From: Protula sp. h YS-2021
Lineage: Eukaryota > Annelida > Polychaeta > Sabellida > Serpulidae
Length of the DNA: 64,000 bases
Assembly (NCBI GenBank): GCA_949752745.1
Contig: OX457027.1
Span: forward strand, 62,602,329 to 62,666,328
Direction: 5' to 3'
The position numbers and the translations under genes are program-made. Positions 50,341-62,470 of the stretch are shown here, one piece after another (the first letter of the stretch is position 1; every line of letters starts with the position of its first letter). The notes beneath the pieces were generated by a model. That model had not been told where the DNA came from. It was given only the letters and a program-made list of their open reading frames with translations, and made no database searches.

Positions 50341-50705
50341 CCCCTAATAGCGACCCGCCTCTTTCAATTGGTTATCACCTAGTATGAACCCTGGTTAAGG
50401 TGTGTTTAGGGAACCATTTAATTATGTAGCTACATTAATATCTGGGTAAACTGAGCATCTTAGACCTGACTGTTATTGGTCACCCGGTCACGCGGTCGTG
50501 TCCAGGCTAGGTCACCAAAACTATTGCATTTTTGATACGGACAGAGCACATATAGAAGGTGTTCAAAGTCGTTTTTTTCTGTTTCGTTTCATGACAATTT
50601 GTTTTAAAAAAACACTGTTTGAATATGTGGTGAAACTTCTCGTTTTTAGCCCAGCTTACGTTACACGTAAGCTGGGGTATTCCTATCGGTTTGCGGGCGG
50701 TGTCC

Positions 50706-50756
<51 letters not shown>

Positions 50757-50779
50757 GTTTATTTAGTAAACTTTGGTTC

Positions 50780-51410
50780 AAAATGCATCTCCTCCTACAA
50801 TTTTGAACCGATGTCATTTATTTTTGGTGTGAGGCATCCCTAAGGGGTCGTGCATACGGCTTGTGCTTTTCTAGTCGATCGGGTGATTTTTGAATTTTTG
50901 GCGAATTTTTAAAGAAAAATTTTTAAAATGTATCTCCTCCTACATTTTTGACCCGATGTCATTTATTTTTGGTATTAGGCACCCCTAAAGGGTCGTGCAT
51001 ACGGCTTGTGCTTTTTTAGTCGATCGCGCAATTTTTGTATTTTTGGGGAATTTTTAAAGCAAAAATTTCGAAAATAATTCAAAATGCATCTACTCCTACA
51101 ATTTTGATTCCATGTCATTTATTTTTGGTGTGAGGCATCCCTAAGGAGTCGTGCATACGGCTTGTGCTTTTTTAGTCGATTGGGTGATTTTTGAATTTTA
51201 GGGGAATTTTTAAAGAAAAAAATTTAAAATGTGTCTCCTCCTACATTTTTGACCCGATGTGATTTATTTTTGGTATGAGGCACCCCTAAAGTGTCGTGCA
51301 TACGGCTTGTGCTTTTCTAGTCGATCGGGTGATTTTTTAATTTTTGGAGAATTTTTGAAGAAAAAAATTTAAAATGTATCTCGTCCTACATTTTTGATCC
51401 GATGTCTTTT
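50780..51410 (+). repeat. About 150-bp alternating tandem array 2
   Basis: Five units begin near 50779, 50926, 51081, 51226 and 51370. They alternate AAAATGCATCTNCTCCTACA and AAAATGTATCTCCTCCTACA types, and share GTCGTGCATACGGCTTGTGC and TAGTCGATCGGGTGATTTTT. It is the inverted counterpart of 14490-15930. Confidence 0.8.
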
Positions 51411-51417
51411 TTTTTTT

Positions 51418-52160
51418 AGCCCAGTTGGCTTTTTAGCCAACAGGGCTATACAGATGGGGGCAAGTGTTTTTAACCTTCTACTGCATTAGGAAATTTTTTT
51501 TATTTTTTGGTTTAAACCATTTTTGGCGATTTTATTGCCAATTTGGGCAAAATACGAAAAAACCTATCTAGTCCCTCATTTTTCATCGGAAGATTCCGAA
51601 ATTTTTTATGAAGAAACTAGAACTAAGGGGTGAAAAAAGTACTTTTTTCGATTTTTGAATTTCGCCTTATTTTTGAATCTACTGAGCTTCAAAGTTTGCA
51701 ACTTCTAAAAATTGGCAAATTTCCATTTTTTTTCTTAACAAAGTAGTTAAAGTGGAATATCTTTTTTATTTTTCATCCGATTCGTACCAAATTTTAAACG
51801 CGAGTTTTTAACCTTCTACTGCATTAGGAATTTTTTTTTATTTTTTGGTTTAAACCATTTTTGGCGATTTTATTGCCAATTTGGGCAAAATACGAAAAAA
51901 TCTATCTAGTCCCTCATTTTTCATCGGAAGATTCCGAAATTTGTTATGAAGAAACTAGAACTAAGGGGTGAAAAAAGTACATTTTTCGATTTTTGAATTT
52001 CGCCTTATTTTTGAATCTACTGAGCTTCGAAGTTTGCAGCTTTTAAAAAATTGGAAATTTCCATTTTTCTTCTTAAAAAAGCAAAGTTTCAATTTGCAGA
52101 GGGGCACAATATGTTACATGCAAGTACTTCTGGTTTGACTTTTCAGTAATTTTGTTGTCA
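51418..52160 (+). mobile_element. Helentron-like end AGCCCAGTTGGCT with 338-bp direct repeat
   Basis: The hairpin CCCAGTTGGCT-TTTT-AGCCAACAGGG (51420-51445, one mismatch) follows a T-run that interrupts a 150-bp unit. Two copies of a roughly 338-bp sequence follow, from about 51471 and about 51809 (TAACCTTCTACTGCATTAGG, TTTGGTTTAAACCATTTTTG, CATCGGAAGATTCCGAAATT). The 114-bp satellite begins just after, so it may be this element's tandem core. Confidence 0.6.
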
Positions 52161-52179
52161 GTGGGTCATTTCTATGATA

Positions 52180-55100
52180 TTTTCAAGTGGGCGATAATAG
52201 GGAACATTGGGCGATAAAGCAAGAAAGTTGTAATTTTCGGTTTAAAAGTGCAGGAATCAATTCTATGTCCCAAAAATATGATAAATATGATATTTTTCGG
52301 ATGGGCGATAATAGGGAATATTGGTCGATACTGCAAGAAAGTTGTAATTTTCGCTTTAAATGTGCAGGAAACAATTCTAGGACCCGAAAATATGATAAAT
52401 ATAATATTTTTCGGGTGGGCGATAATAGGGAACATTTTGCGAAAATGTAAGAAAGTTGTAATTTTCGCTTTAAAAGTGCAGGGATCAGTTCTATGACCCG
52501 AAAATATGATAAATATGATATTTTTCGGGTAGGCGATAATAGGGAATATTGGGCGATAATGTAAGAAAATTGTAATTTTCGCTTTAAAAGTGCAGGAATC
52601 AATTCTATGTCCCGAAAATATGATAAATATAATATTTTTCGGGTGGGCGATAATAGGGAATATTGGGCGATAAAGCAAGAAATTTGTAATTTTCGCTTTA
52701 AAAGTGCAGGAATAAATTCTATGACCCGAAAATATGATAAATATGATATTTTTCGTGTGGGCGATAATAGGGAACATTGGGCGATAATGCAAGAAAGTTG
52801 TAATTTTCGCTTTAAAAGTGCAGGAATCAATTCTGTGACCCGAAAATATGATAAATGTGATATTTTTGGGTGGGCGATATCAGGGAATATTGGGCGAAAA
52901 AGCAAGAAAATTGTAATTTTCGCTTTAAAAGTGCAGGAAACAATTCTATGACCCGAAAATATGATAAATATAATATTTTTCGGGTGGGCGATAATAGGGA
53001 ACATTGGGCGATAATGCACGAAATTTGTAATTTTCGCTTTTAAAGTACAGGAATCAATTCTATGAACCGAAAATATGATAAATGTGATATTTTTCAGGTG
53101 AGTGATAATAGGGAATATTGGGCGATAATGTAAGAAGATTGTAATTTTCGCTTTAAAAGTGCAAGACTATATTCTGTGACCCGAAAATATGATAAATATG
53201 ATATTTTTCGGATGGGCGATAATAGGGAATATTGGTCGATACTGCAAGAAAGTTGTAATTTTCGCTTTAAAAGTGCAGGAAACAATTCTAGGACCCGAAA
53301 ATATGATAAATATAATATTTTTCGGGTGGGCGATAATAGGGAACATTGGGCGATAATGTAAGAAAGCTGTAGTTTTCGCTTTAAAATTGCAGGAATCAAT
53401 TCTATGACCCGAAAATATGATAAATGTGCTATTTTTCGTGTGGGCGATAATAGGGAACATTGGGCGATAATGCAAGAAAGTTGTAATTTTCGCTTTAAAA
53501 GTGCAGGTATCAATTCTGTGACCCAAAAATATGATCAATGTGATATTTTACGGGGGGGCGATAACAGGGAATATTGGGCGATAAAGCAAGAAAGTTGTAA
53601 TTTTCGCTTTAAAAGTGCAGGAAACAATTCTAGGACCCGAAAATATGATAAATATAATATTTTTCGGGTGGGCGATAATAGGGAACGTTGGGCGATAATG
53701 TAAGAAAGCTGTAGTTTTCGCTTTAAAATTGCAGGAATCAATTCTATGACCCGAAAATATGATAAATGTGCTATTTTTCGTGTGGGCGATAATAGGGAAC
53801 ATTCGGCGATAATGCAAGAAAGTTGTAATTTTCGCTTTAAAAGTGCAGGAATCAATTCTGTGACCCGAAAATATGATCAATGTGATATTTTACGGGGGGG
53901 GGCGATAACAGGGAATATTGGGCGATAAAGCAAGAAAGTTGTAATTTTCGCTTTAAAAGTGCAGGAAACAATTCTAGGACCCGAAAATATAATAAATATA
54001 ATATTTTTAGGGTGGGCGATAATAGGGAACATTGGGCGATAATGTAAGAAAGTTGTAATTTTCGCTTTAAAAGAGCAGGAATCAATTCTATGACACGAAA
54101 ATATGATAAATATGATATTTTTCGGATAGCCGATAATAGGGAATATTGGGCGATAAAGCAAGAAAGTTGTAATTTTCGCTTTAAAAGTGCAGGAAACAAT
54201 TCAAGGACCCGAAAATATGATAAATATAATATTTTTCGGGTGGGCGATAATAGGGAACATTGGGCGATAATGTAAGAAAATTTTAATTTTCGCTTTAAAA
54301 GGGCAGGAATCAATTCTAAAACCCGAAAATATGATATTTTTCGGATGGGCGATAATAGGGAATGTTGGGCGATAATGCAAGAAAGTTGTAATTTTCGCTT
54401 TAAAAGTGCAGGAATCAATTCTATGACCCATAAATATGATAAATGTGATATTTTTCGGGTGGGCGATAATAGGGAATATTGGGCGATAATGTAAGAAAAT
54501 TGTAATTTTCGCTTTAAAAGTGCAGGAATCAATTCTGTGACCCTAAAATATAATAAATATGATATTTTTTCGGATGGTTGATAATAGGGAACATTGGACG
54601 ATAGTGCAAGAAAGTTGTAATTTTCGCTTTAAAAGTGCAGAAAGCAATTCTATGACTACAAAATATGATGAATGTGATATTTTTCGGGTGGGCGATAATA
54701 GGGAACGTTGGGCGATAATGTAAGAAAGTTTTAATTTTCGCTTTAAAAGTGCAATAATCAATTCTATGACCCGAAAATATGATAAATATGATATTTTTCG
54801 TGTCGGCGATAATAGGGAACATTGGGCGATAATGCAAGAAAGTTGTAATTTTCGCTTTAAAAGTGCAGGAATCAATTCTATGACCCGAAAATATGATAAA
54901 TGTGATAGTTTTCGGGTGGGCGATAATGGGGAATATTGGGCGATAATGCAAGAAAGTTGTAATTTTCGCTTTAAAAGTGCAGGGATCAATTCTATGTCCC
55001 GAAAATATGATAAATATGATATTTTTTGGATGGGCGATAATAGGGAACATTGGGCGATAATGCTAGAAAGTTGTAATTTTCGCTTTTAAAGTGCAGGAAT

Positions 55101-58100
55101 GAATTCTATGACCCGAAAATATGATAAATGTGATACTTTTCGGGTGGGCGATAATAGGGAACATTGGGCGATAATGTAAGAAAGTTGTAATTTTCGCTTT
55201 AAAAGTGCAAGGATCAATTCTAGGACCCGAAAATATGATAAATGTGATATTTTTCGGGTAGGCGATAATAGGGAATATTTGGCGATAATGTAAGAAAGTT
55301 GTAATTTTCGCTTTAAAAGTGCAGGAATCAATTCTATGACCCGAAAATATGATAAATGTGATATTTTTCGGGTGGGCGATAATAGGGAACATTGGTCGAT
55401 AATGCAAGATAGTTGTAATTTTCGCTTTAAAAGTGCTGGAATAAATTCTATAACCCGAAAATATGATAAATATGATATTTTTCGTGTGGGCGATAATAGG
55501 GAACATTGGGCGATAATGCAGTAAAGTTGTAATTTTCGCTTTAAAAGTGCAGAGATCAATTCTGTGACCCGAAAATATGATAAATGTGATATATTTCGGG
55601 TGGGCGATATCAGGGAATATTGGGCCAAAAAGCAAGAAAGTTGTAATTTCGCTTTAAAAGTGCAGGAAACAATTCTAGGACCCGAAAATATGATAAATAT
55701 AATATTTTTTCGGGTGGGCGATAATAGGGAACATTGGGCGATAATGTAAGAAAGTTGTAATTTTCGCTTTTAAAGTGCAGGAAGCAATTATATGACCCGA
55801 CAATATGATAAATGTGCTATTTTTCGTGTGGGCGATAATAGGGAACATTGGGCGATAATGCAAGAAAGTTGTAATTTTTGCTTTAAAAGTGCAGGTATCA
55901 ATTCTGTGACCCAAAAATATGATCAATGTGATATTTTACGGGGGGGCGATAACAGGGAATATTGGGCGATAAAGCAAGAAAGTTGTAATTTTCGCTTTAA
56001 AAGTGCAGGAAACAATTCTAGGACCCGAAAATATGATAAATATAATATTTTTCGGGTGGGCGATAATAGGGAACGTTGGGCGATAATGTAAGAAAGCTGT
56101 AGTTTTCGCTTTAAAATTGCAGGAATCAATTCTATGACCCGAAAATATGATAAATGTGCTATTTTTCGTGTGGGCGATAATAGGGAACATTCGGCGATAA
56201 TGCAAGAAAGTTGTAATTTTCGCTTTAAAAGTGCAGGAATCAATTCTGTGACCCGAAAATATGATCAATGTGATATTTTACGGGGGGGCGATAACAGGGA
56301 ATATTGGGCGATAAAGCAAGAAAGTTGTAATTTTCGCTTTAAAAGTGCAGGAATAAATTCTATAACCCGAAAATATGATAAATATAATATTTTTAGGGTG
56401 GGCGATAATAGGGAACATTGGGCGATAATGTAAGAAAATTGTAATTTTCGCTTTAAAAGAGCAGGAATCAATTCTATGACACGAAAATATGATAAATATG
56501 ATATTTTTCGGATAGCCGATAATAGGGAATATTGGGCGATAAAGCAAGAAAGTTGTAATTTTCGCTTTAAAAGTGCAGGAAACAATTCAAGGACCCGAAA
56601 ATATGATAAATATAATATTTTTCGGGTGGGCGATAATAGGGAACATTGGGCGATAATGTAAGAAAATTTTAATTTTCGCTTTAAAAGGGCAGGAATCAAT
56701 TCTAAAACCCGAAAATATGATATTTTTCGGATGGGCGATAATAGGGAATGTTGGGCGATAATGCAAGAAAGTTGTAATTTTCGCTTTAAAAGTGCAGGAA
56801 TCAATTCTATGACCCATAAATATGATAAATGTGATATTTTTCGGGTGGGCGATAATAGGGAATATTGGGCGATAATGTAAGAAAATTGTAATTTTCGCTT
56901 TAAAAGTGCAGGAATCAATTCTGTGACCCTAAAATATGATAAATATGATATTTTTTCGGATGGTTGATAATAGGGAACATTGGACGATAGTGCAAGAAAG
57001 TTGTAATTTTCGCTTTAAAAGTGCAGAAAACAATTCTATGACTACAAAATATGATAAATGTGATATTTTTCGGGTGGGCGATAATAGGGAACGTTGGGCG
57101 ATAATGTAAGAAAGTTTTAATTTTCGCTTTAAAAGTGCAATAATCAATTCTATGACCCGAAAATATGATAAATATGATATTTTTCGTGTCGGCGATAATA
57201 GGGAACATTGGGCGATAATGCAAGAAAGTTGTAATTTTCGCTTTAAAAGTGCAGGAATCAATTCTATGACCCGAAAATATGATAAATGTGATAGTTTTCG
57301 GGTGGGCGATAATAGGGAATATTGGGCGATAATGCAAGAAAGTTGTAATTTTCGCTTTAAAAGTGCAGGGATCAATTCTATGTCCCGAAAATATGATAAA
57401 TATGATATTTTTTGGATGGGCGATAATAGGGAACATTGGGCGATAATGCTAGAAAGTTGTTATTTTCGCTTTTAAAGTGCAGGAATGAATTCTATGACCC
57501 GAAAATATGATAAATGTGATACTTTTCGGGTGGGCGATAATAGGGAACATTGGGCGATAATGTAAGAAAGTTGTAATTTTCGCTTTAAAAGTGCAAGGAT
57601 CAATTCTATGACCCGAAAATATGATAAATGTGATATTTTTCGGGTAGGCGATAATAGGGAATATTTGGCGATAATGTAAGAAAGTTGTAATTTTCGCTTT
57701 AAAAGTGCAGGAATCAATTCTATGACCCGAAAATATGATAAATGTGATATTTTTCGGGTGGGCGATAATAGGGAACATTGGTCGATAATGCAAGATAGTT
57801 GTAATTTTCGCTTTAAAAGTGCTGGAATAAATTCTATAACCCGAAAATATGATAAATATGATATTTTTCGTGTGGGCGATAATAGGGAACATTGGGCGAT
57901 AATGCAGTAAAGTTGTAATTTTCGCTTTAAAAGTGCAGAGATCAATTCTGTGACCCGAAAATATGATAAATGTGATATATTTCGGGTGGGCGATACCAGG
58001 GAATATTGGGCCAAAAAGCAAGAAAGTTGTAATTTCGCTTTAAAAGTGCAGGAAACAATTCTAGGATCCGAAAATATGATAAATATAATATTTTTTCGGG

Positions 58101-58215
58101 TGGGCGATAATAGGGAACATTGGGCGATAATGTAAGAAAGTTGTAATTTTCGCTTTTAAAGTGCAGGAAGCAATTATATGACCCGACAATATGATAAGTG
58201 TGATATTTTTCGGGT
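52180..58215 (+). repeat. 114-bp satellite array, about 53 copies, with 2386-bp higher-order duplication
   Basis: The unit contains GGGCGATAATAGGGAACATT, GGGCGATAATGCAAGAAAGT, TTTTCGCTTTAAAAGTGCAGG and ACCCGAAAATAT...ATATTTTTCGGGT; the last pair forms a hairpin stem of about 12 bp. Because 114 is divisible by three, frames of 60-280 codons stay open on both strands; I regard these as artefacts. A block of about 21 units is duplicated: landmarks at 54090, 54201, 54529, 55063, 55336 and 55564 recur exactly 2386 bp later, and those before about 53880 recur 2388 bp later because of a G-run length change. The last unit ends at GGGTGGTCGATAG near 58215. Confidence 0.95.
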
Positions 58216-58489
58216 GGTCGATAGCCTCTTGTTCATTTTTCCCACGCAAATTAAAATTAATTAGGGTCCACATATTTTTGACGAACCCCCCGCTTTGAAG
58301 TTTACCAGGGCATTTGAAGTACGCCTGTCAGGGTAGACTATCCACGGTCTGGATATACCTCACCCGATCATTTGTCGATTTTTAATTAAACGCTGGCCTA
58401 GTACCACCCTAGATAGGAATCCACGTTTAAGTAATCGTATGCAACAAAAGGCTCGAGATAAGTGCATATAAGAAAGGACGTTATTTAAA
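58216..58489. other. Spacer between 114-bp and 51-bp arrays
   Basis: Non-repetitive stretch with no gene. If the 114-bp array belongs to an inserted element, the right end of that element should lie here. Confidence 0.4.
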
Positions 58490-59390
58490 TTTTGGAGTTC
58501 TACATGCGCATTGATCCGAAATAAGAACCGCACATCAACGCAAGGTAAATAAACATGCGCACTGATCCGAAATGCAAACCGTACATCAACGCAAGTTAAA
58601 AAAAGCAGCGCACTGGTCCGAAAAAAGAACCGCACATCAACACAATGTAAATAAACATGCGCACTGATCCGAAATAAGAACCGCACATCAACACAAGTAA
58701 ATAAACATGCACACTGATCCGAAATGCCAACCGCACATCAACGCAAGTTAAATAAACATGCGCACTGGTCCGAAATTCGAACCGCGCATCAACGCCACTT
58801 AAATAAACGTGTGGAGTGGTTCGAAATGTGAACCACGCGCCAACGCAAGTTAAACAAACATTTTTACTGGTCCAGAATAAGAACCGCGCATCAATACAAG
58901 TTCAATAAACGTGCGCACTGGTCCGATATTCGAACCGCGCGTCAACGCAAGTTAAATAAATATGCGCAATGGCCCGAAATTCGAACTGCTCATCAACGCA
59001 AGTTGAATAAACATGCGCACTGGTCCAAAGTGCAAACCGCGCACCAATGCAAGTTAAATAAACATATACACACGTCCAAAATAAGCACCGTGCAAGTTAG
59101 ATAAACATGCAAACTCTTCCGAAATGCGAACCGCGCATCAAGACAACCTAAGGAAACTTGTGCACTTGTCCAAAATAAGAACGAAAGTAATATAAACATG
59201 CGCATTGGTCTGGAATAAGAACCGCGCATTAATCTTTATTAAGTTAAATAAACATGTGCACTGTTCCAAAATGAGAGCCGCGCATCAACGCAAATTAAAT
59301 AAACATGCGCACTTGTCTGAATTAGAACCGCGCATTGAGGCAAGTTACATAAATATGCGCACTGGTCCGAAATGCGAGCGTTGTTTGAAG
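58490..59390 (+). repeat. 51-bp satellite array 3
   Basis: About 17-18 diverged units with AACATGCGCACTGGTCCGAA, GAACCGCGCATCAACGCAAG and TTAAATA, inverted relative to array 1. Confidence 0.85.
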
Positions 59391-59690
59391 GTATCTATGG
59401 CAAACTATCCAGTCTACCAGATATACAAAAAATCTGTTCCCCATTTTTCTGGGAAAGAAATCTTTGTATGCATTTATCGGTCTATGTTCTGGTCCGGTGC
59501 TAAATTAATTATTGAGCTAGCTCTTTGCCGTCTCATCTTTTGAAGCTTGATATTTCAGGGAAATTCCTTCGCTCATGCACGCTGGAATGGGTCTTATTGC
59601 GTTTCGTAAGCTGGGACTTTGTCCTTGGACAAACTTGTATATAATTTTGTTTGCGAAACTGAACGGTCTTGGAGACACAGTCTGTTTTTG

Positions 59691-61140
59691 TGATTTCTTT
59701 AAAACTTCACATACGAATAAAACAGATACTGGAGATTGCCAGAGTAAATAATTTTTGAATTAAAAATTAGCCTCTGTTGAAATTTTAAAAATGCAGACCT
59801 GTTAATATTGTGAAAAATGTAATGAAATTGACGGTAATAGTAAATAGTAATAGTTGTGAAACCTATATCATAGGTCATCCATGTTACAGGAGGGATCGTG
59901 TCTCTCAGAGGCTTTAGTTGCATATTCTGGGATCAAACATAAACTGCATTATTTGAATGTAATAATAGTTCAGCAAAGAACAGGATTGGTACAATCTTAC
60001 TGTATATTTCAATCATGCAATATCGCATAATTCTTTGGCAAATGGATTCTGTACAAAAATAAAAACACCTATTAGTAAATATTTTCTTCTGTGGTTTGGT
60101 TTTCAGACGAAATGATTTTGTTTTAGAAAATTAATATTTTTTATCCTCGGAACTTACATTAGTTTGATTGAAAGTTTTGAAATGGAATTTGTCAGTTATG
60201 GAAGTGCTGGATGTATGTTTTAGGTCATGGTTTCAGTGACGAATAAAAAAATAAAAAAAGAATGAACTGTTTTGACCTTTATTTCAAAGTGTTTGTATTT
60301 TCAATAACATGTGTCACTTTCAATCTAAAATCATGATCCAGGAGAGAAAACGCAAGGTTGGTAGGGATAGTGGGGAGGGTGGGGGAGGGATGACGCAGGG
60401 AGGAGAAGATGCACTTAGTTGTACTTTGAAAGGGGAACCTCCTACAGTTTGAACTTTGAAAAATATACATCCTAGATATGGAGAGTTTGTTCGAATGGCA
60501 GGCTGATATAATTTGACGTGATGTGTCTGTTCTGTTCTTGCAACAGAAGTGTGTCAGAAGCCAGATACACAAAACGTATCCGTATTCGTGCAGATTTGCA
60601 ACTGTCCATTCTTGACAAGTAAATTCTTTGAAAAGAACAGACTGAGGCATCTTTTACAACATTAATGCTTTGTTTGTTTAAAAAATGTGGATTTTGACAC
60701 TGTTCATATTATCTACTACTGTCGTCACGAAGGTATGTATAAACACTATCATTCCAACAAGAATAAGAACTGTTGGCAGGCTATTATAGGATATTTTGTA
60801 TTTCTGATAAAGTGCAACATATGCAACATATAGTTGCATAATATAATTCTCAATTTTTGACATTCATAAAATAAATATAAAAGAACATTCATTCTGTTGC
60901 AGCTGGGGGTTTTATTTTCTATACAGTTTGATTTCCATCATATTGAAGCTTCGCACCATGTGCTTTATTCGTCTGTCAGTCCAGTTTTCTGGTCATTAAA
61001 ACTTGAGAATCTTAAGCGGCTGCTTCCATCCAGCTATAATGTCCGAATAACTTAATCGCTTCTCTAGCACAAAATACGGGCAATTGAACACGAATAAAAG
61101 TAGGAACGCTTTGGGTACACTTTATTTTCCGCTGTTTCTT
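59691..61140. other. No gene recognised
   Basis: AT-rich. A 123-codon minus-strand frame at 60279-60650 has a Ser/Pro-rich segment but matches no family I recognise and has no supporting splice context, so I do not call it. Confidence 0.4.
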
Positions 61141-61144
61141 TTTT

Positions 61145-61540
61145 AGCCCCCAAGCGGGGGCTTTGGTCCCCGGAGGGGAGCTATTGGTTTGGGTGTTTTC
61201 TGTCTGTCTGTCTGTCACTTTGATGCATTGTTTTGTCTACGCCATATCTCAACAACTATAAGGCGGACTGATTTGATATTTCACTGATAGAACATCTGTA
61301 TTATGTAGATGTGCAATGGCGTATTAATCTTGAAATCGATGAAAAGTTGACGAAATGGGAAATTGTCAATTATGTGACATTCCACTATCAGGCGGATTGA
61401 TTTGATATTTCACTGAGAGAACATATATATCATGTAGATGTGCAACGGCGTATTAGTTTTGAAATCGACGAAAAATTGACGAAATGGGAAATTGTCAAAA
61501 AAGTGACATTCGCGGTATTTTGTCGATGCCATCTCTTCGA
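61145..61540 (+). mobile_element. Helentron-like end AGCCCCC-AAGC-GGGGGCT
   Basis: A perfect 7-bp stem at 61145-61162 follows a T-run, then a second short stem, then (CTGT)n at 61200-61217. The core has two to three units with TTGATATTTCACTGA, GATGTGCAAYGGCGTATTA, TTGAAATCGAYGAAAA and ATGGGAAATTGTCAA. The GATGTGCAA...CGTATTA phrase is shared with the units at 21655 and 49730, despite a different hairpin. Confidence 0.6.
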
Positions 61541-61655
61541 CTACCAGGCGGAGGCACTTAAGATGCCAAAAAGTCCAACACTAACAAAACTGTATAATAA
61601 ATAGCATTTAAATATTACCAGGGGGTATTTAAAGAACCTTTTTGAGAGCTATCGG

Positions 61656-62470
61656 GTGTATATTGCGTATTCAGCGTCTATGGTCTTGTATTTCGTCGGG
61701 TTGCAAATTTTACCATTTTATCACAACCATGTGTTGCTATTTATTGTATATCTCTTCCAGCAGGGAGATGCATCTAGTTCAATTGTTTCTATAATCTCAT
61801 CTCTGAATTTTATTCAAAAGCTTGCAAAAGGTCTCGATATTTTTACGGATTTTTCAATCCAGAAAGCTTTAACGGGAGTACAAAAAACAAACCCGTCATG
61901 TGGCATCCGATTGCCTGTTACCATAACCCTTCTCGGTAAACTTTCTGAAGCTGCATTAATATTGTATGAACCCTATGAATACTGCTTGATTATGGCCATG
62001 CTTCAACTAGCTTTCTCCGCCTTTAAAGAATAAGTGGAATGGCAGTGTCTTCGACGCAAAAATCGAACCCCTATGTGCTGCAAATGTCAAATATAGTTTT
62101 CGATCAAAGAACCAAGTTAATAACCCTTACCTTCAAGTCATACAAACACAAAAACTCGAAAGTCCCTTGTCGCCTCGTATTAAACGAGAGTCCTTAAATA
62201 CCTGTGGTATCCCTCGTTAACCAGTATGTGTCATTAAGAACATCACCAGGCCCACCTTTTCTCATAAAACTAAAACCAGTAACTCGCTCTGTATTTTTCT
62301 CATGTTTACAACAATGTCTAAGCCAGTGTCATATGACTGACCTTTGTTACAATACTCACAGCTTCCGCATCGGGGCAGCAACTAACGCCATCGCAAACGG
62401 GTTATCACTTGAGCAAACTAAAATTATCGGAAGGTGGTCGAGTACTTCGGTGTTTCATAAATACATCTGA
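61656..62470 (+). pseudogene. Tyrosine recombinase (Crypton/DIRS-type) ORF, broken
   Basis: The N-terminal segment to 62033 includes SIQKALTGVQKTNP and RLPVTITLLGKL, typical of the core-binding region of eukaryotic tyrosine recombinases. A frame change near 62033 is followed by KSNPYVLQMSNIVFDQRTKL and TFKSYKHKNSK in the second frame, then an in-frame TAA near 62193. The catalytic end follows in that same frame: THSFRIGAATNA (HxxR), IIGRWSS and the nucleophile Tyr in HKYI, ending at 62470. Members of this class excise or insert DNA in Cryptons and DIRS elements; which class this is cannot be told from this piece. One frameshift and one stop make it non-functional as read. Confidence 0.75.

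Larger units (their letters stand above)
50648..59690 (+). mobile_element. Composite repeat element, copy C, enlarged by a 114-bp satellite
   Basis: The modules, in inverse order to copy A at 13381-16030, are: perfect 11-bp hairpin (50650-50676), (TTAG) of about 12 units at 50707-50757, the TTGTTTATTTAGTAAACTTT linker, an alternating 150-bp array (50780-51410), then an interruption (51418 to about 58215), the 51-bp array (58490-59390) and the unique block (59400-59665). The unique block matches 13480-13720 over about 200 bp with few differences. The interruption starts inside a 150-bp unit at a T-run. Confidence 0.6.

Noticed and set aside
52172..58021. Many long open frames (up to 278 codons) on both strands with repeated peptides
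   Set aside because: They follow from a 114-bp satellite period, a multiple of three with few stops. Frames are open on both strands at once and the peptides are only the repeat read out.
60279..60650. 123-codon minus-strand frame
   Set aside because: No recognisable domain, no splice or start support and composition like the intergenic sequence.
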